Shown here piece after piece: positions 44,301 to 55,720 of a DNA stretch of 64,000 nt. How positions within the stretch are numbered: the first letter of the stretch is position 1; each line of letters opens with the position of its first letter. The translations under genes were made by a program, and so were the position numbers. Origin of the DNA: Salvia splendens (taxonomy: Eukaryota > Streptophyta > Magnoliopsida > Lamiales > Lamiaceae). Where the stretch lies: positions 10,294,501 to 10,358,500 of the forward strand of contig NC_056034.1 of NCBI RefSeq assembly GCF_004379255.2, written 5' to 3'. The notes below the pieces were generated by a model. That model saw nothing but the letters and a program-made list of their open reading frames with translations. It was not told where the DNA came from and made no database searches.

Positions 44301-44639
44301 GAAATACACCATCTCATACTCTCCTCCTTCGTCTGCAGCCATCAGAAACATCGTCTCTGAACGCTCCTCGCCTTCTCGCCTCACGCTTTGGACGAGAATG
44401 GCTTGACTCTCAATGTCAGCTGCAGCCTGATGAGAGCTAGGGGTGTTCACCCTCTGTGTCAGGCCGCTGAAGGCTCTGTAAAGAGTTTGGGTTCGCCTCG
44501 GACCGGCCGGCTTGGCTGGTCTGTTTCTTTGCTTGAAAACTTGGATCTCTTTTAAAAGGCTTTTCAAGAAATTATAATCTGTGTAAGCTTCTTGCCATTC
44601 TGGCACCATTTGTGAAGTAAATTCATTACCAAACTTCAT
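41353..44639 (-). CDS. PHO1: PHO1-family phosphate exporter, gene 2
   Basis: Eleven exons, in order of translation: 44639-44060, 43919-43571, 43486-43366, 43287-43158, 43073-42953, 42867-42609, 42530-42426, 42320-42126, 42034-41756, 41678-41542, 41452-41353. All introns are GT-AG; the frame closes at 791 residues. The start [19 protein letters not shown] resembles the PHO1;H3 group of Arabidopsis rather than PHO1 itself. SPX runs about 1-350 with KIMKKYDK near its end. Membrane segments include [15 protein letters not shown] and [19 protein letters not shown] (about 560-760) includes [24 protein letters not shown] and [12 protein letters not shown]. The tail is short, ending HD. Two introns of gene 1 (after KKYDK, and before VQALR) are absent. 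Intron 6 is nearly identical to that of gene 3. Confidence 0.93.
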
Positions 44640-45190
44640 GTTTCTTTTTTGTGAGTTTGCTAATGTGGAGAATGCAAATATCGGTTGCAGTATACATAAG
44701 AGTCGATAAAACTATTGATCTAATTAAAATATATTCAACTGAAGAATTTTCAAATCAGGTGGTCCAGTGGTCTTTGTGGGAGTACTTCTTTAACTTAATG
44801 AAATGGTACTTCTACTCCTTCAATTTACTTTTGTCAAGATTACTGGTTTTGATATAGATCTAATCTAATTTATTGGTGACTTTTTACTCATATTTAAGTT
44901 CAGTGACAAAAGTGTCATTATGTGTGACAAATCTCGTGTGGAAATCATTCTATGCTTTATATATATGTGTCATATTAATTGACCCTAATTAGAACTTAAT
45001 TTGTTTCAAGTCAAACTTAGTGGAGTAGTAAATTTTACTACTATTGATAAACATACTTGATAGTTTAAATGAAACTTTATTTCCATGAGATACAAATAGA
45101 TGAATGAAAATTTTATGACAAATCCACATGTTATTTTGAGCTTAATTTAAAATTATTATGTAATATCTGACACATTTTTAGTAATTTTTA

Positions 45191-45449
45191 CTCCCTCCGT
45201 CACATAAATATGCACATTCTATTTTCATCCGTCACATAAAATTATGTGCATTCCATTTTTAAGAAAGTTATCCAATATATTACCCTTATACATCAAATTA
45301 TTTACGACTTATACCACCATTAAATACTACTAATAATATTGGTCTTACTATCCATTAACACTATTTTAACTACTTTTCTCTTATTTTACCAATTTTGTCT
45401 TAATTCCTGAGACATATCAATTGCTCATATTTTTATGAGACGGATTAAG
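45191..45449. mobile_element. Degenerate Stowaway-like MITE
   Basis: Left end CTCCCTCCGTCACATAAATATG after TA; right end CATATTTTTATGAGACGGATTAAG before TA. The left half also contains an inner copy of CCGTCACATAAA. Ends have diverged. Confidence 0.5.
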
Positions 45450-45513
45450 TATTAAATTTACTTTAAAAAGTTAGGAATCTTTGAAATTTTAGGAGAAGGG
45501 TTCATATATATTA

Positions 45514-45711
45514 CTCTATCTATCTCAAAGTAGTTGAGTCATTTCCTTTGTTTTAGCAAAAGATTTTATTCACTCTCATACTTTACTCTCTTTTCATTAT
45601 TCTTACTTTATTTTATCTCTTACTTTACTATCTCCACTTTAACCTTTAATATATCAATTTCTTAAATCTCGTGGTCAAAAGAAATCATCAACTACCTTGG
45701 GACGGAGGTAG
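45514..45711. mobile_element. Stowaway-like MITE
   Basis: 198 bp; CTCTATCTATCTCAAAGTAG and CTACCTTGGGACGGAGGTAG form inverted ends between TA dinucleotides. Confidence 0.7.
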
Positions 45712-46750
45712 TATAAATAAAGTAGAATTAATTTATTTTACATTAATTATATTTTACAAGTGATTTTTACTGTAAAACACTCCAAATATCCAATTATGCA
45801 AAGGTACATTATTCACTATCCCCGTTTAAAATGCATATAGTATCCAACCACAACTAAGACCAATCATAAACCGTTAGATCTTAAAATGAGTAGATGAGAT
45901 TAAATTTCTCGGATTTTAATAAATAATAGATAAAATATCAACAAAAGGGTAAAATAGTCAATATATTGTAACATAATAATTTTCATGTTTTTTTATATCA
46001 ACATAGTGCATTACGAATATCAACGCAGTGATATAAGAATCTCACCACAAGTACCAGAAAATATCAACACAGTTTTATTGATATTGTACATGTATTATAT
46101 TTCTTTGATGTATTTATTGATATAATATCTGATTATTAACATATATGAAAATTGAAATAAAAATTATAAAATTTCATCATCCGATCATTGTCGGAACAAA
46201 TGCAATTGAGATCTCGTTAGAATCTTTATGAAATTACCTTTAATTTGGTATATTTTTTACGAAAAAATATTTTAAATCGAGAGAGTTACGTAAAGTTAAA
46301 ATTTTAAGATGATTTTGAAAAGCGATAAAGTGGTTAATTTTAACTACCATATATAATAAATTAATATTAATACACTTATTTAATTATTTTTAATTTAAAA
46401 TATAATACACTTATCATTATATTATTTTAACCGAATAATATTTGATCTTAATTTTGAATTTGCTAATCGGTAATGGATCATAACCCTATATTTATAACAC
46501 CAGAAAATACTAACAAAACTATCAAAACGCAGATACAATTATATTTATAAGCCATTGACCCCAGTAATAAATTTCATTTTATCCACTGTCAACATTATTG
46601 GAATTTAGAAAGTGACAGTTGGTTGAGCCGTTGTCGTGTTCACATCCACTTGTTCATGAATTTTCAACACCAAAGCAGTACGGAGTACTTTTTTTGGTAA
46701 GTGGTCAAGATTGCTGGTTTTATGTCTGATTTCGTAAAGCAGCAAGATTT

Positions 46751-46892
46751 AAGTTCACTAAAACCACGGATTTTTTTTTTCCATCTCGAGCCTTTTTTGG
46801 CATGCATCCTAAGTTCACTAAAACCACGGATTTTTTTTTCCATCTCGAGCCTTTTTTGGTATGCATCCTAAGTTCACTAAAACCACGGATTA
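46751..46892 (+). repeat. 60-bp tandem repeat, about 2.4 copies
   Basis: The unit starts AAGTTCACTAAAACCACGGA, followed by a T run, CCATCTCGAGCC and ATGCATCCT. Copies start at 46751, 46811 and 46870. A single related unit (AAGTTCACTAACCACGGATT) lies upstream of PHO1 gene 4 near 61975. Confidence 0.85.
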
Positions 46893-46995
46893 AAGAAGCA
46901 AGATTTCAAGATTTCAATATGTTGAGAGTTGTTTGGTTATAGACGAATGTGGAATACTTTTTTACTCCATTCATTCCGCGTCATAATGTTTATTA

Positions 46996-47165
46996 TGCCC
47001 TCTGTCCAATAATTCACCTTCACCCTAAATAGCAGGTCTCCCATTCCATAAACTTATTTCACTCATATTTTTTATGCTACCAACTTATTCATCTTAATTT
47101 TTTTTACATTTCTTAAAACTCGTACTCAAACTAAATGTAGGACTCTTATTGTGGGACATAGCGAG
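46996..47165. mobile_element. Degenerate Stowaway-like MITE
   Basis: About 170 bp; TGCCCTCTGTCCAATAATTC on the left and ATTGTGGGACATAGCGAG on the right, between TA dinucleotides. Confidence 0.5.
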
Positions 47166-47917
47166 TATGTTATATAGAGTGAGAGAAAAGCAGGAGAGAG
47201 GAAAAAATAGAGAGAATAAAGTAGAAAAATAAATAAAGTAAGGAAAAGAATATGCATATAAGGAAATGGCTCAACTATGAAGGAACTTCCCTAAATGAAA
47301 TGGTCCATGAGCTTGAAATGATCAGTGTAAATGCATAATATATTCAAACCAAAATAAGCTAGGAGCTGCTTGAGTTTTCTCTGTGTAGAAGAAGCATTCC
47401 ATGATTTTTTAGTGCTGTTTTTTTGGGTGGTTTCATAGCTTCTAGATTAGAGGATGGTCACTATTTCTTTATTCTAGATACAGATACACTCTTTTCACCT
47501 ATTTAAAAAGTTAAAAAGAAGAAATATGGTTAGTCTGATATTTTCTAGGATATGCCTCGTGATTGTCGCCCGTGGGGTAGATAAATTGGTGGAATATTAA
47601 ATTTTGTCAGTAGTACTATATGGAGTAATTAAAATCATTGTTATTTTGAAGTAGGGATATTACAGAAAGTGGTTTAAAAAACATCAATTATTATTGTCTG
47701 GGATCTTTATCTTTGTGTTCTTTGATGTCATTTATCATGCTGTGTTTTGGTTTGGAAGATTTGACGTTAGTCATCAAGCATGGCTGTGTTCTTTGAATAT
47801 GAAATTACTAGATTATGCAAATGTGAATTAAACAGATTACAATTTGGAATGTGCAAAAGATCAAAAGAATAGGACATTCTTGTTCTTAACTTCTATACAT
47901 ATGTTGCAGCTGCATAT

Positions 47918-50900
47918 TTACTCATCTTTATCTCCATCTTCGTCGTAATTGAACGGTAATGGCACTGATTTGAAAGCTCGGAATTTGCCGACGTTGTTGA
48001 GATGCTCGTTCTCCAGCCTGCATATCAAACAAATTTCATTACACATGATGATTCATAGTATTTATTAGGAGAACTAAATCCATCAATTCAAAATTTGAAG
48101 ATTGTAATAACCTGAAGAAGTTCCAGAGACCGCGACGAAGGATCTCTAGCGAAGCCACGAGTGTAACCATTGTCTGCCTATGCAGTGAGAAAACGGTGAT
48201 CCTCATCACAGTCTGCATCCATGCTAACCGCAGCAACACATTCAAAATCTGCAAGGAAACGATCAATCTTAACTATCAGTTATTATGCACCAAAAATCTG
48301 CTTCTAGAAAATTAGTGGTGTTCGTACAATGGCTACAAAGTAGACACTCTTGTGTGGGACAAGCAGCTTGTCTCTCAACCATCTGTTCTTGGATTTGCTT
48401 TGAAGCAGCCCCCAATCTACAACTATGTCCCAATACGTGCTGAGGATCGTTGCTACGATTGAGGTGGTCCAAGCTATGATCTTCCATGTAGCCCCTCCGT
48501 TGAGGGTGTAGGCTGTTCTTGCACAGACCGCTAGGATTGTCGCCAGATATTTCACCCCGTTGTAGCCTTGATGAGGATCTCTTTCGTCATATAGGCGACG
48601 CAGACACTGCAGGAGGCGCCATACGTATGGGACTCCAGCGATGATGAAGGAGAAGGTGTTGAAAACATCGTTGGATTTGCAGTTGCTTTGCCTGTGTTTG
48701 TAGTCTCCCCAACCGTAGTAGCAAATGTAGAACTCTAGACTTCTTAGAGCTTGAACTTGACTTGTTATCTGGTCTGCTAGGAAGAAATCTGGCAATGTAA
48801 CCTTCAAGAATAGTATGCTTCACTTTGTTAGTTTAATCAATCAATCAATCACAAGATTTTATGTTTCTTCTTACCTTATAGAGAGGAGCTAAGAGGGAGT
48901 GGAAGGCGCAGACGAGTAGAAAATAGCGGCTCGAACGATACAAGATGTTGAGAGGGCACAGCATAATCACAAACACAAGCTGCACAAAAATATGACAAAT
49001 GTTTAATCTTCAAGATATGCATATTTCATTAAATATAATTATGGTTAAGATGATTACCACTACTAATCCAAGAGGAAGTAGTTCTGTAATGGGTTTGTAG
49101 TCAGCTGTGATTGGATCCATTTCCATGTCGAGATTCGCAAGAACACTAGCTAGAGCCAACACACTCAAACTGAATCCAAGAAGCAGAACCTCTCTGTATC
49201 CAAGGTCTGTTCCTTCCTTAAATCCAAATATGAAGGAATAATTCACTCGATACCGCCTCCAGAAATATATGTTTGCAGCGTACATTATCATGTGGAGAAC
49301 GATGAACCCGAACAAACTGTAACACAAGTTCATTCAGCTTAGTAACAAGTTGATATAAATTAAAAGAAAATGGAGAGATGGTGAAGAGGTTTGATTTTTC
49401 TGACCTATAGAGGGGAAACATGGTTTCCATGTAGATCTCTCTTCCTTGTTTGTCAAGTATTTTACGTGCTCGAACGATCAGAATCAGTGCTACGATAAGA
49501 GCAACTGTGCAACCAAATAGAAATCCTGCAGGACAAAGATTTCATGCATGTTATTTTTCAGTTTTGAGAAGAAAATTTGAGCATGAGGCAGAAAAAATCG
49601 AATGTCTTACCTGTGGAGAATGTAATTCTGTGTGTTTCCCTTTTTCTTTTAGGCCTCAAGATGTTCATTCCTTTGCTGCGGTTCGAGTTTGAGAAATGCT
49701 TGATGAAGGTGGCTTCTACCCTCTCCAACAGCTTGCTCACCTATTATAACACAATAACCTCCTTATTTCATATGCAATTTCTACATTAAAAACGGGAATT
49801 GTGAATGTTTTTTTGTACCTCATCAGAACTGCCCAAATAGGAATTATCAACCATTCTCATGTAAGATTTTGATGCACTTCTTTCTGCAACCTTATCATAT
49901 TTCTTCATGATCTTTGAAAATGCCATAATATTCAGAAAACTGTTCCAATTACACAAATAGTATGTGAATATAACACCAACAACATTAAAAATATCTGTCT
50001 AAAAGTTATGTGTATATATATACCTGTAATTTTTGAGAAGCCTGAGCTTCTGATAAAATCCAACAAAAGCCCTCTTAAGCTGATCTTCTGCTTTCTTCAA
50101 GTTATCCTTAGTGAACTTCAAATCTGCCTGGTTGGGAAGATTGAGGAAACCTTTGATTGTCGAGCGAGGCGTTTCTTGAGTCGTGTTAAACTTGACCTGT
50201 TTAAGAACCTCCAGAGGCGCTGGCCTTTTCGCCTTGATATCATTCACTGCCTTCATCTCAATTCCCTCTCTCCTATCAGCCTCTGATTCATTAGACGGCC
50301 CGTGGCCCGGTATCCAACCTTCTTCATCTATAACAGCCATCGGAACTCTTCCTGCATCATCAAAACACCCAATCATTAGCACTCTCAACATGAAACACAC
50401 ACAAAGACACAGATATTGTCAGAAAACAACCAAGCATTAGTACATAACTCATTAGTAGTGTTCTAACATGAAACACAAAGACAAATCTTGTCTGAAAACT
50501 GTTAAAATAGGATTAAAGCTATGTTTCGGGGAATGATTTTGGTCTTTCTTATTCACTATGATGCAAATATACATGCCCTCTTATAGGCTCTCAAGAGTAC
50601 ACCAAGATATAGTATAAAACTCACTGCTTGCTCTGACAGCAGAGGGTGTGTTGGCAAACAATGCAGCTGAAGAAGCAGCAGCATCTGAGGCAAGCTGAGT
50701 GGTCTCCTCCACACTATTGGTCCAGCCCTGTGGATGCTCCACCTTCACACGAAACGCGATCAATGCCTCCATCTGCTTGTTCAGCACTGCAGCCTCCTTC
50801 ATCACCTCATCAACTTTCAATCTATAAAACCTTAGCACCTTATTGAACTCATCATCCAGCCTTCTGAAATACACCATCTCATACTCTCCTCCTTCGTCTG

Positions 50901-51204
50901 CAGCCATCAGAAACATCGTCTCTGAACGCTCCTCGCCTTCTCGCCTCACGCTTTGCACGAGAATGGCTTGACTCTCTATATCAGCTGCAGCCTGATGAGA
51001 GCTTGGGGTGTTCACCCTCTGTGTCAGGCCACTGAAGGCTCTGTAAAGAGTTTGGGTTCGCCTCGGACCAGCCGGTTTGGCCGGCCTGTTTCTTTGCTTG
51101 AAAACTTGGATCTCTTTTATAAGACTTTTCAAGAAATTATAATCTGTGTAGGCTGCTTGCCATTCTGGAACCATTTGTGAAGCAAATTCATTACCAAACT
51201 TCAT
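47918..51204 (-). CDS. PHO1: PHO1-family phosphate exporter, gene 3
   Basis: Ten exons, in order of translation: 51204-50625, 50351-50024, 49939-49819, 49740-49611, 49525-49405, 49316-49058, 48979-48875, 48801-48328, 48248-48112, 48017-47918. All introns are GT-AG; 784 residues. The chosen start [15 protein letters not shown] matches its neighbours; an in-frame ATG 16 codons upstream lies in leader sequence. Domain order is as in gene 2: SPX, membrane segments, EXS. The 474-nt exon 8 equals exons 8 and 9 of gene 2 joined exactly at ..RLLQ/CLRR.., so one intron is precisely missing. The variable SPX linker is 7 codons shorter than in gene 2. The tail ends DEDGDKDE. Large parts of exons and introns are nearly identical to gene 2. 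Confidence 0.93.
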
Positions 51205-51669
51205 GTTTTTTTTTTTGAGTGTGTGTGACAGATTTAGTGATGGAGAATGCAAATATACGTTGCAGTATATATAAGAGTTGAGGAAACTATTTCAATAAAA
51301 GAAATATTCAGCTGTAGAATTTTCAAATCAGGTGGTCCAATGGTCTTTGTGAATATTCCGAGACACGTAAACACTTTTAATTTAATCAATTTTTTCAACT
51401 CTAAAATAGTATTTTACTGTGGTCAAGATTGCTGGTTCTGATCTATTCCATAGAGCTCTTATTTAATGTAAAGGGTGAATTGTTTTTACCCACTTTTGAC
51501 ATGGTACGTAGGAAATAACAGTATTTAAGTACATTGTCAACATGTCGTTAGGGGTCAAAAACTGTCATAGTATTAAGTTATTATCACAGTGTGTTCACAC
51601 GATTTATAAGTATAATCGACCCAAATTAGAACTTTTTTAGTTTTAAATCAAACTTAATAAATTGCTATT
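51205..51669. promoter_or_regulatory. Upstream region of PHO1 gene 3
   Basis: On the minus strand a TATATATA box lies at 51266-51273, about 65 bp before the start codon. Genes 2 and 4 have related words at the same distance (GAATGCAAAT next to a TATA-like run). GAATATTC at 51351-51358 matches the P1BS consensus GNATATNC, about 150 bp upstream. A block TTTTCAAATCAGGTGGTCCA (51317-51340) recurs upstream of gene 2 near 44748 and, in part, gene 4 near 61605. The left LTR of the copia element begins at 51670. Confidence 0.5.
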
Positions 51670-51875
51670 TGTTGAATGTAGAAGTAGAAGACAATGTATT
51701 GTGTTCTATGTTTATTAGAATGATTTCTCGCCCTTAATATAGGAGTTGTTACACGGTAATTATGGAATAGAATCATCCTAATTTTAGGTAAATATGCTCC
51801 CTATTAATTACATAATATCTTCTCCTCTAATAGTGTCTCCCTATTTGGTAAGGTGTGTGCATGGTATGTTTGACA
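51670..51875 (-). repeat. Copia 3' LTR
   Basis: 206 bp. In element orientation it begins TGTCAAACATACC, has a TATATTAAGG promoter-like word and ends ATTCAACA. The right limit is fixed by the polypurine tract, the left limit by the TG/CA rule only. Confidence 0.65.
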
Positions 51876-51879
51876 CTCC

Positions 51880-53330
51880 CCCTCAAGTTGAGTAACGGCA
51901 TCCCCGATACTCAACTTGCCCAAAACCCCACTGAAGGATTTAGGATTTACTGCCTTCGTGAGAATGTCTGCCAGCTGTTCTCCTGATCGAACGAAAGGAA
52001 GCTCTATGACTCCCCCTTCGATCTTTTCCTTAATAAAGTGACGGTCAACCTCTACATGCTTAGTCCTGTCATGTTGGACTGAGTTCTCTGAAATGCTGAT
52101 AGCTGCTTTGTTGTCGCAGAAAAGCTGACTTTTCCTCGTCGGTGGAAACCCAATCTCAGTGAGTAGTCTCCTAAGCCAAAGTATCTCAGTTAGACCACTC
52201 TTGATCCTTCGAAATTCTGCCTCTGCACTCGATAGAGCCACAACTTTCTACTTCTTGCTTTTCCAAGTGACTAGATTTCCTCCTACAAACGTGAAATATC
52301 CTCCAGTGGACTTCCGATCTATAGGATTACTGGCCCAGTCAGCATCAGTGTATCCATCTATCTCGAGATCTTTACTCTTATGGAGCAACACTCCATATCT
52401 TTACCTGTCAGGCCTTGTGTGAGACAGGTAAATGAGTTTGCCCACCAATCGTTGATATTCTTCTCGGTCTGCTAACTTGGCGCCGTCTTCAAACTTCAAC
52501 CCATTATTCACCATCATTGGAAATTTGGAATGTCTGCTGGTTTGCAGTCCAACAATCCAATTTCTGCAAGTAGATCGAGCACATACTTCTTTTGTCGTAA
52601 AAATATCCCTTTCCTTGACCGAAGCACTTCTATTCCCAGAAAATATTTGAGAGGCCCAAGGTTCTTCATCTCGAACTCCTGAAATAAGTTTGCTCGCTGA
52701 TTATTTATTTCCTCTTCATCGTCTCCCGAAATGATCATGTCGTCCACATAAATTATCAAACAAGTCATTTTCTCTCCTCGCTTCTTTAAAAATAGAGTAT
52801 GATATGAATGACTTTGGATGTACCCATACTTCTGCATTGCTTGTGAGAATATGCCAAACCAAACTCTTGGAGACTGCTTTAGTCCGTACAACGTTTTCTT
52901 CAGTTTGCACACATTTCTGCCCCCTGAGTATCCTGGTGGCATCTCTATGTAGACTTCCTCATTTTTTTTCAGCTCGCCATGCAGGAATGCGTTGGTCACA
53001 TCAAACTGGTGTAGGGGCCAGTCTTTACATGCAGCCATTGCGAGTAATGTTCTGACTGTGTTCATTTTTGCCACTGGAGAGAATGTCTCTTCGTAATCTA
53101 CTCCATACGTTTGGGTATACCCTTTTGCCACAAGTCTGGCCTTGTATCTTTCGATCGATCCGTCAGCTCGTCTTTTGATGGTGAATATCCAGCGGCATCC
53201 TACCGGGTTCTTTCCTTCTGGCAACTTGCATTCCTCCCAAGTGCCATTTCGGATGAGTGCATCCATCTCATTCTTCATTGCCTCCTGCCAGTGTTTGTGC
53301 TTCATTGCCTCTATCCATGAACACGGAATC
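51880..53330 (-). pseudogene. Copia reverse transcriptase and RNase H
   Basis: The reverse transcriptase frame (288 codons from about 53380, of which the first part lies in the hAT insertion) includes the family landmarks NPVGCRWIF, KARLVAKGYTQ, QFDVTNAFLHG and the catalytic LIIYVDDMIISG. It breaks near 52514. The RNase H part follows, with YTDADWA-type residues near 52340, a stop near 52245, and then an open 145-codon frame containing ALSSAEAEFR and LFCDNKAAISISEN. The frames are interrupted, so the region is inactive. Confidence 0.85.
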
Positions 53331-53337
53331 TCCCCGT

Positions 53338-54233
53338 TAGGGGTGTCGAAACGGGTAGCGGGTATTGGGTACCCGCACACCCGACCCGTTACCCGTCGGG
53401 TTTCGGGTACCCGCTACCCGACATAAGAGGGAACGGGTTCGGGTACGGGTATTTGAGTTTCAGGTTTTTGCGGGTATCGGGTATACCAGATACCCGCTTA
53501 TATACCCGTTTAAATATAAATATTGTATTAAATTTTTTAATTAATATTCGTTTAAGTCTTTTGTCCGTTACCGTAATTTTAATTAATACACGTTTTAGTA
53601 TTAACTCTGAAGTCTTTTGTCCATTACCCTAAATTGTCTGCTCCTCACACCCGCGCCGCCACCCGCCGCCGGCCGCCGCCCGCACCCGCCACCACCCACA
53701 TCAGCCGCCGACCCCTGCCGCGAAGAAGGTAAGGGCTCAAGTCAATAACTTCCAGATTGCTGCCCCAATTCCTAAGAAACTGCGTTGGAAATTATTAAAA
53801 CTGAAACAAGATTTTGTTCTGTGTTTACAAAATATTGCATACTCTTTCATGCAACTTCTTTATGCATTAAAATATAGATTTAGGTGGCAAGTATTTGGGG
53901 ATGAGTTTTAGAATTATAACACGTAACCTATGTGCTGGATGAGTATTTGGTAAATTAATTTTTTATCAAGCTAGTGCATGGTGAGTTAACCAAATAACTG
54001 GTTGAGTAAAATATACCTATTATTCAGATTGTGTGACCATATTCAGATATAAAGCCAACGTGATGAATATATTTTAAACGGGTCGGGTACGGGTACCCGC
54101 CTGTCGGGTACGGGATACCCGTACCCGACAAGGCGGGTACCCGTCACTGTGCGGGTCGGGTAACGGGACAAAGATTTTGGCTACAAACGGGTACGGGTAC
54201 GGGTACCCGCGGGTACCCGTTTCGACACCCCTA
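53338..54233. mobile_element. hAT-like non-autonomous element inside copia
   Basis: 896 bp. The ends TAGGGGTGTCGAAACGGGT and ACCCGTTTCGACACCCCTA are perfect inverted repeats, flanked by CTCCCCGT (53330-53337) and CTCCCCAT (54234-54241), an 8-bp target duplication with one difference. Subterminal regions are packed with GGGTACCCG palindromes. There is no transposase. The middle holds a CCGCC-rich stretch (53648-53725). It interrupts the copia coding region at one codon, and the copia frame continues on the other side. Confidence 0.88.
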
Positions 54234-55720
54234 CTCCCCATCTTCATATAGAGCTGCCTCAAATGCCTGTGCCATTTCCATCAGGTAGCCTTGTGCAGTA
54301 TTGACAATGGAATACTGAGTTTTCCTTCCTTTCCACTCCGGTGAGTATCTCTTTGGGGGTATTCCTCTGGTGCTTCGTGGAGGTAGTGTAAATCCTCCCA
54401 TCTCGCTTCCACTTGTTTCCACTGGTTCGTTGTTTGCAGTAGCTCCTTGTCTTGGATCATCAAAATCAACAGTATCGCTTACCATAAGAATCACAGGCGG
54501 GGAAGATGGTGTAGCTATTTTACTCAACTCCTCGGGCTGTGTATGAGACTCTGTAGACGGCCCGTTGGTACTGCAGTTCACTTCGTCTGGTGGACCAACT
54601 TCTATCATAGAGTCTGTATTTGGCAAGTTTGGATCGCCATGGAGATTTACTGTTTGACGTGGGGAACAACTGACCGGATCTCTAAGTGGTATACTATCAC
54701 TCTCCTCCCCCTAACCGCGAGGTTGGGTAAAGAAATACTCACTCTCAATGAAATCACAATTCATCGTGGTATATAGGTGTTTGGCTTTAGGATCATAGCA
54801 GCGATACCCTTTTTAGTTTGTTCCGTACCCCAAGAAAACGCATTTAACAGAGCGGGGAGCAAGTTTAGATCGGTCATATTTTGGGATATGGACAAAAACA
54901 ATACAGCCAAAGACCTGAGGTTCAAGGTTAAGTGGTGGTGATATTTGGTGCATGGATGACAAACATCGATGGGTGTTTCAAGATTTAGGATGCGGGTAGG
55001 TAATCTGTTGATGAGATAGACTGAGGTGGCTAAGGCTTCGGGCCAAAAATGTTTTGGGACCCTAGACTCAATCAACAGTGCTCTAGTCATTTCGAGGAGA
55101 GTCCTATTCTTACGTTCAGCTACCCCATTCTGTTCTGGAGTGTGTGGACAAGTTGTTTGATGTATTATTCCCCTGTCAGAAAAATATTTTTGCATATTTG
55201 CATTAATGAATTCTCCCCCATTGTCCGACCTAAGGATTTTAATTGTTTTTCCATATTGATTTTGCACTAGAGTATAAAACAGGCAAAATTTTTCAAAGAC
55301 CTCAGATTTAGACTTCAGAAAATAAACCCAAGTCATGCGCGTGCAATCATCAATAAAGAGAACAAAATATTTAAATCCTAGACCTTCCACCACAGGGGCG
55401 GGACCCCAAACGTCGGAGTGAACAATGGAAAAAGGTATTTTCTCACGGGTATTACTAAATTTAAACGTGTGTCTATGGCTCTTGGACAAAAAACAAGTCT
55501 CACAATTCAAATAGGGAAGGTTGGTAGTAAGTTTAGGAAACAGTAAACGTAAATATGCTATAGACGGGTGTCCTAACCGGCGATGCCAAATCCAGGCTTG
55601 TGACGAAGTCGGTCCTTGAGTCTGCATCGCAGTACCATGTTGGGCCATCCTGTCTACATAATAAAGCCCTCGTCGTTCAGTGCCACGTCGCAGATATGCA
55701 AGTAAAATCAGACGCCTCAA
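54234..55720 (-). pseudogene. Copia integrase region
   Basis: A GAG-pre-integrase part (WHRRLGHPS, then the zinc-binding C residues in NCETCFLSKSH) is followed by the integrase core with HSDVWGPAPV, FIDDCTRMTWVYFL, LRSDNGGEF and the PEQNGVAERKNRTL glutamate motif, so the D-D-E residues are visible. A frameshift near 54900 separates it from the linker encoded by 54626-54242, which runs into the hAT insertion. Confidence 0.85.

Larger units (their letters stand above)
44640..47917. other. Spacer between PHO1 genes 2 and 3
   Basis: Upstream of gene 2, with three Stowaway-type MITEs, a 60-bp tandem repeat and a stretch (about 46610-46690) that matches the region upstream of gene 4 (61810-61890: ATTTTCAACACCAAA.CAGTA). 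The right part is the 3' flank of gene 3. No gene was recognised. Confidence 0.5.

Noticed and set aside
46751..46892. CRISPR-like array
   Set aside because: The units abut directly without unique spacers, and the DNA is plant nuclear; it is a tandem duplication.
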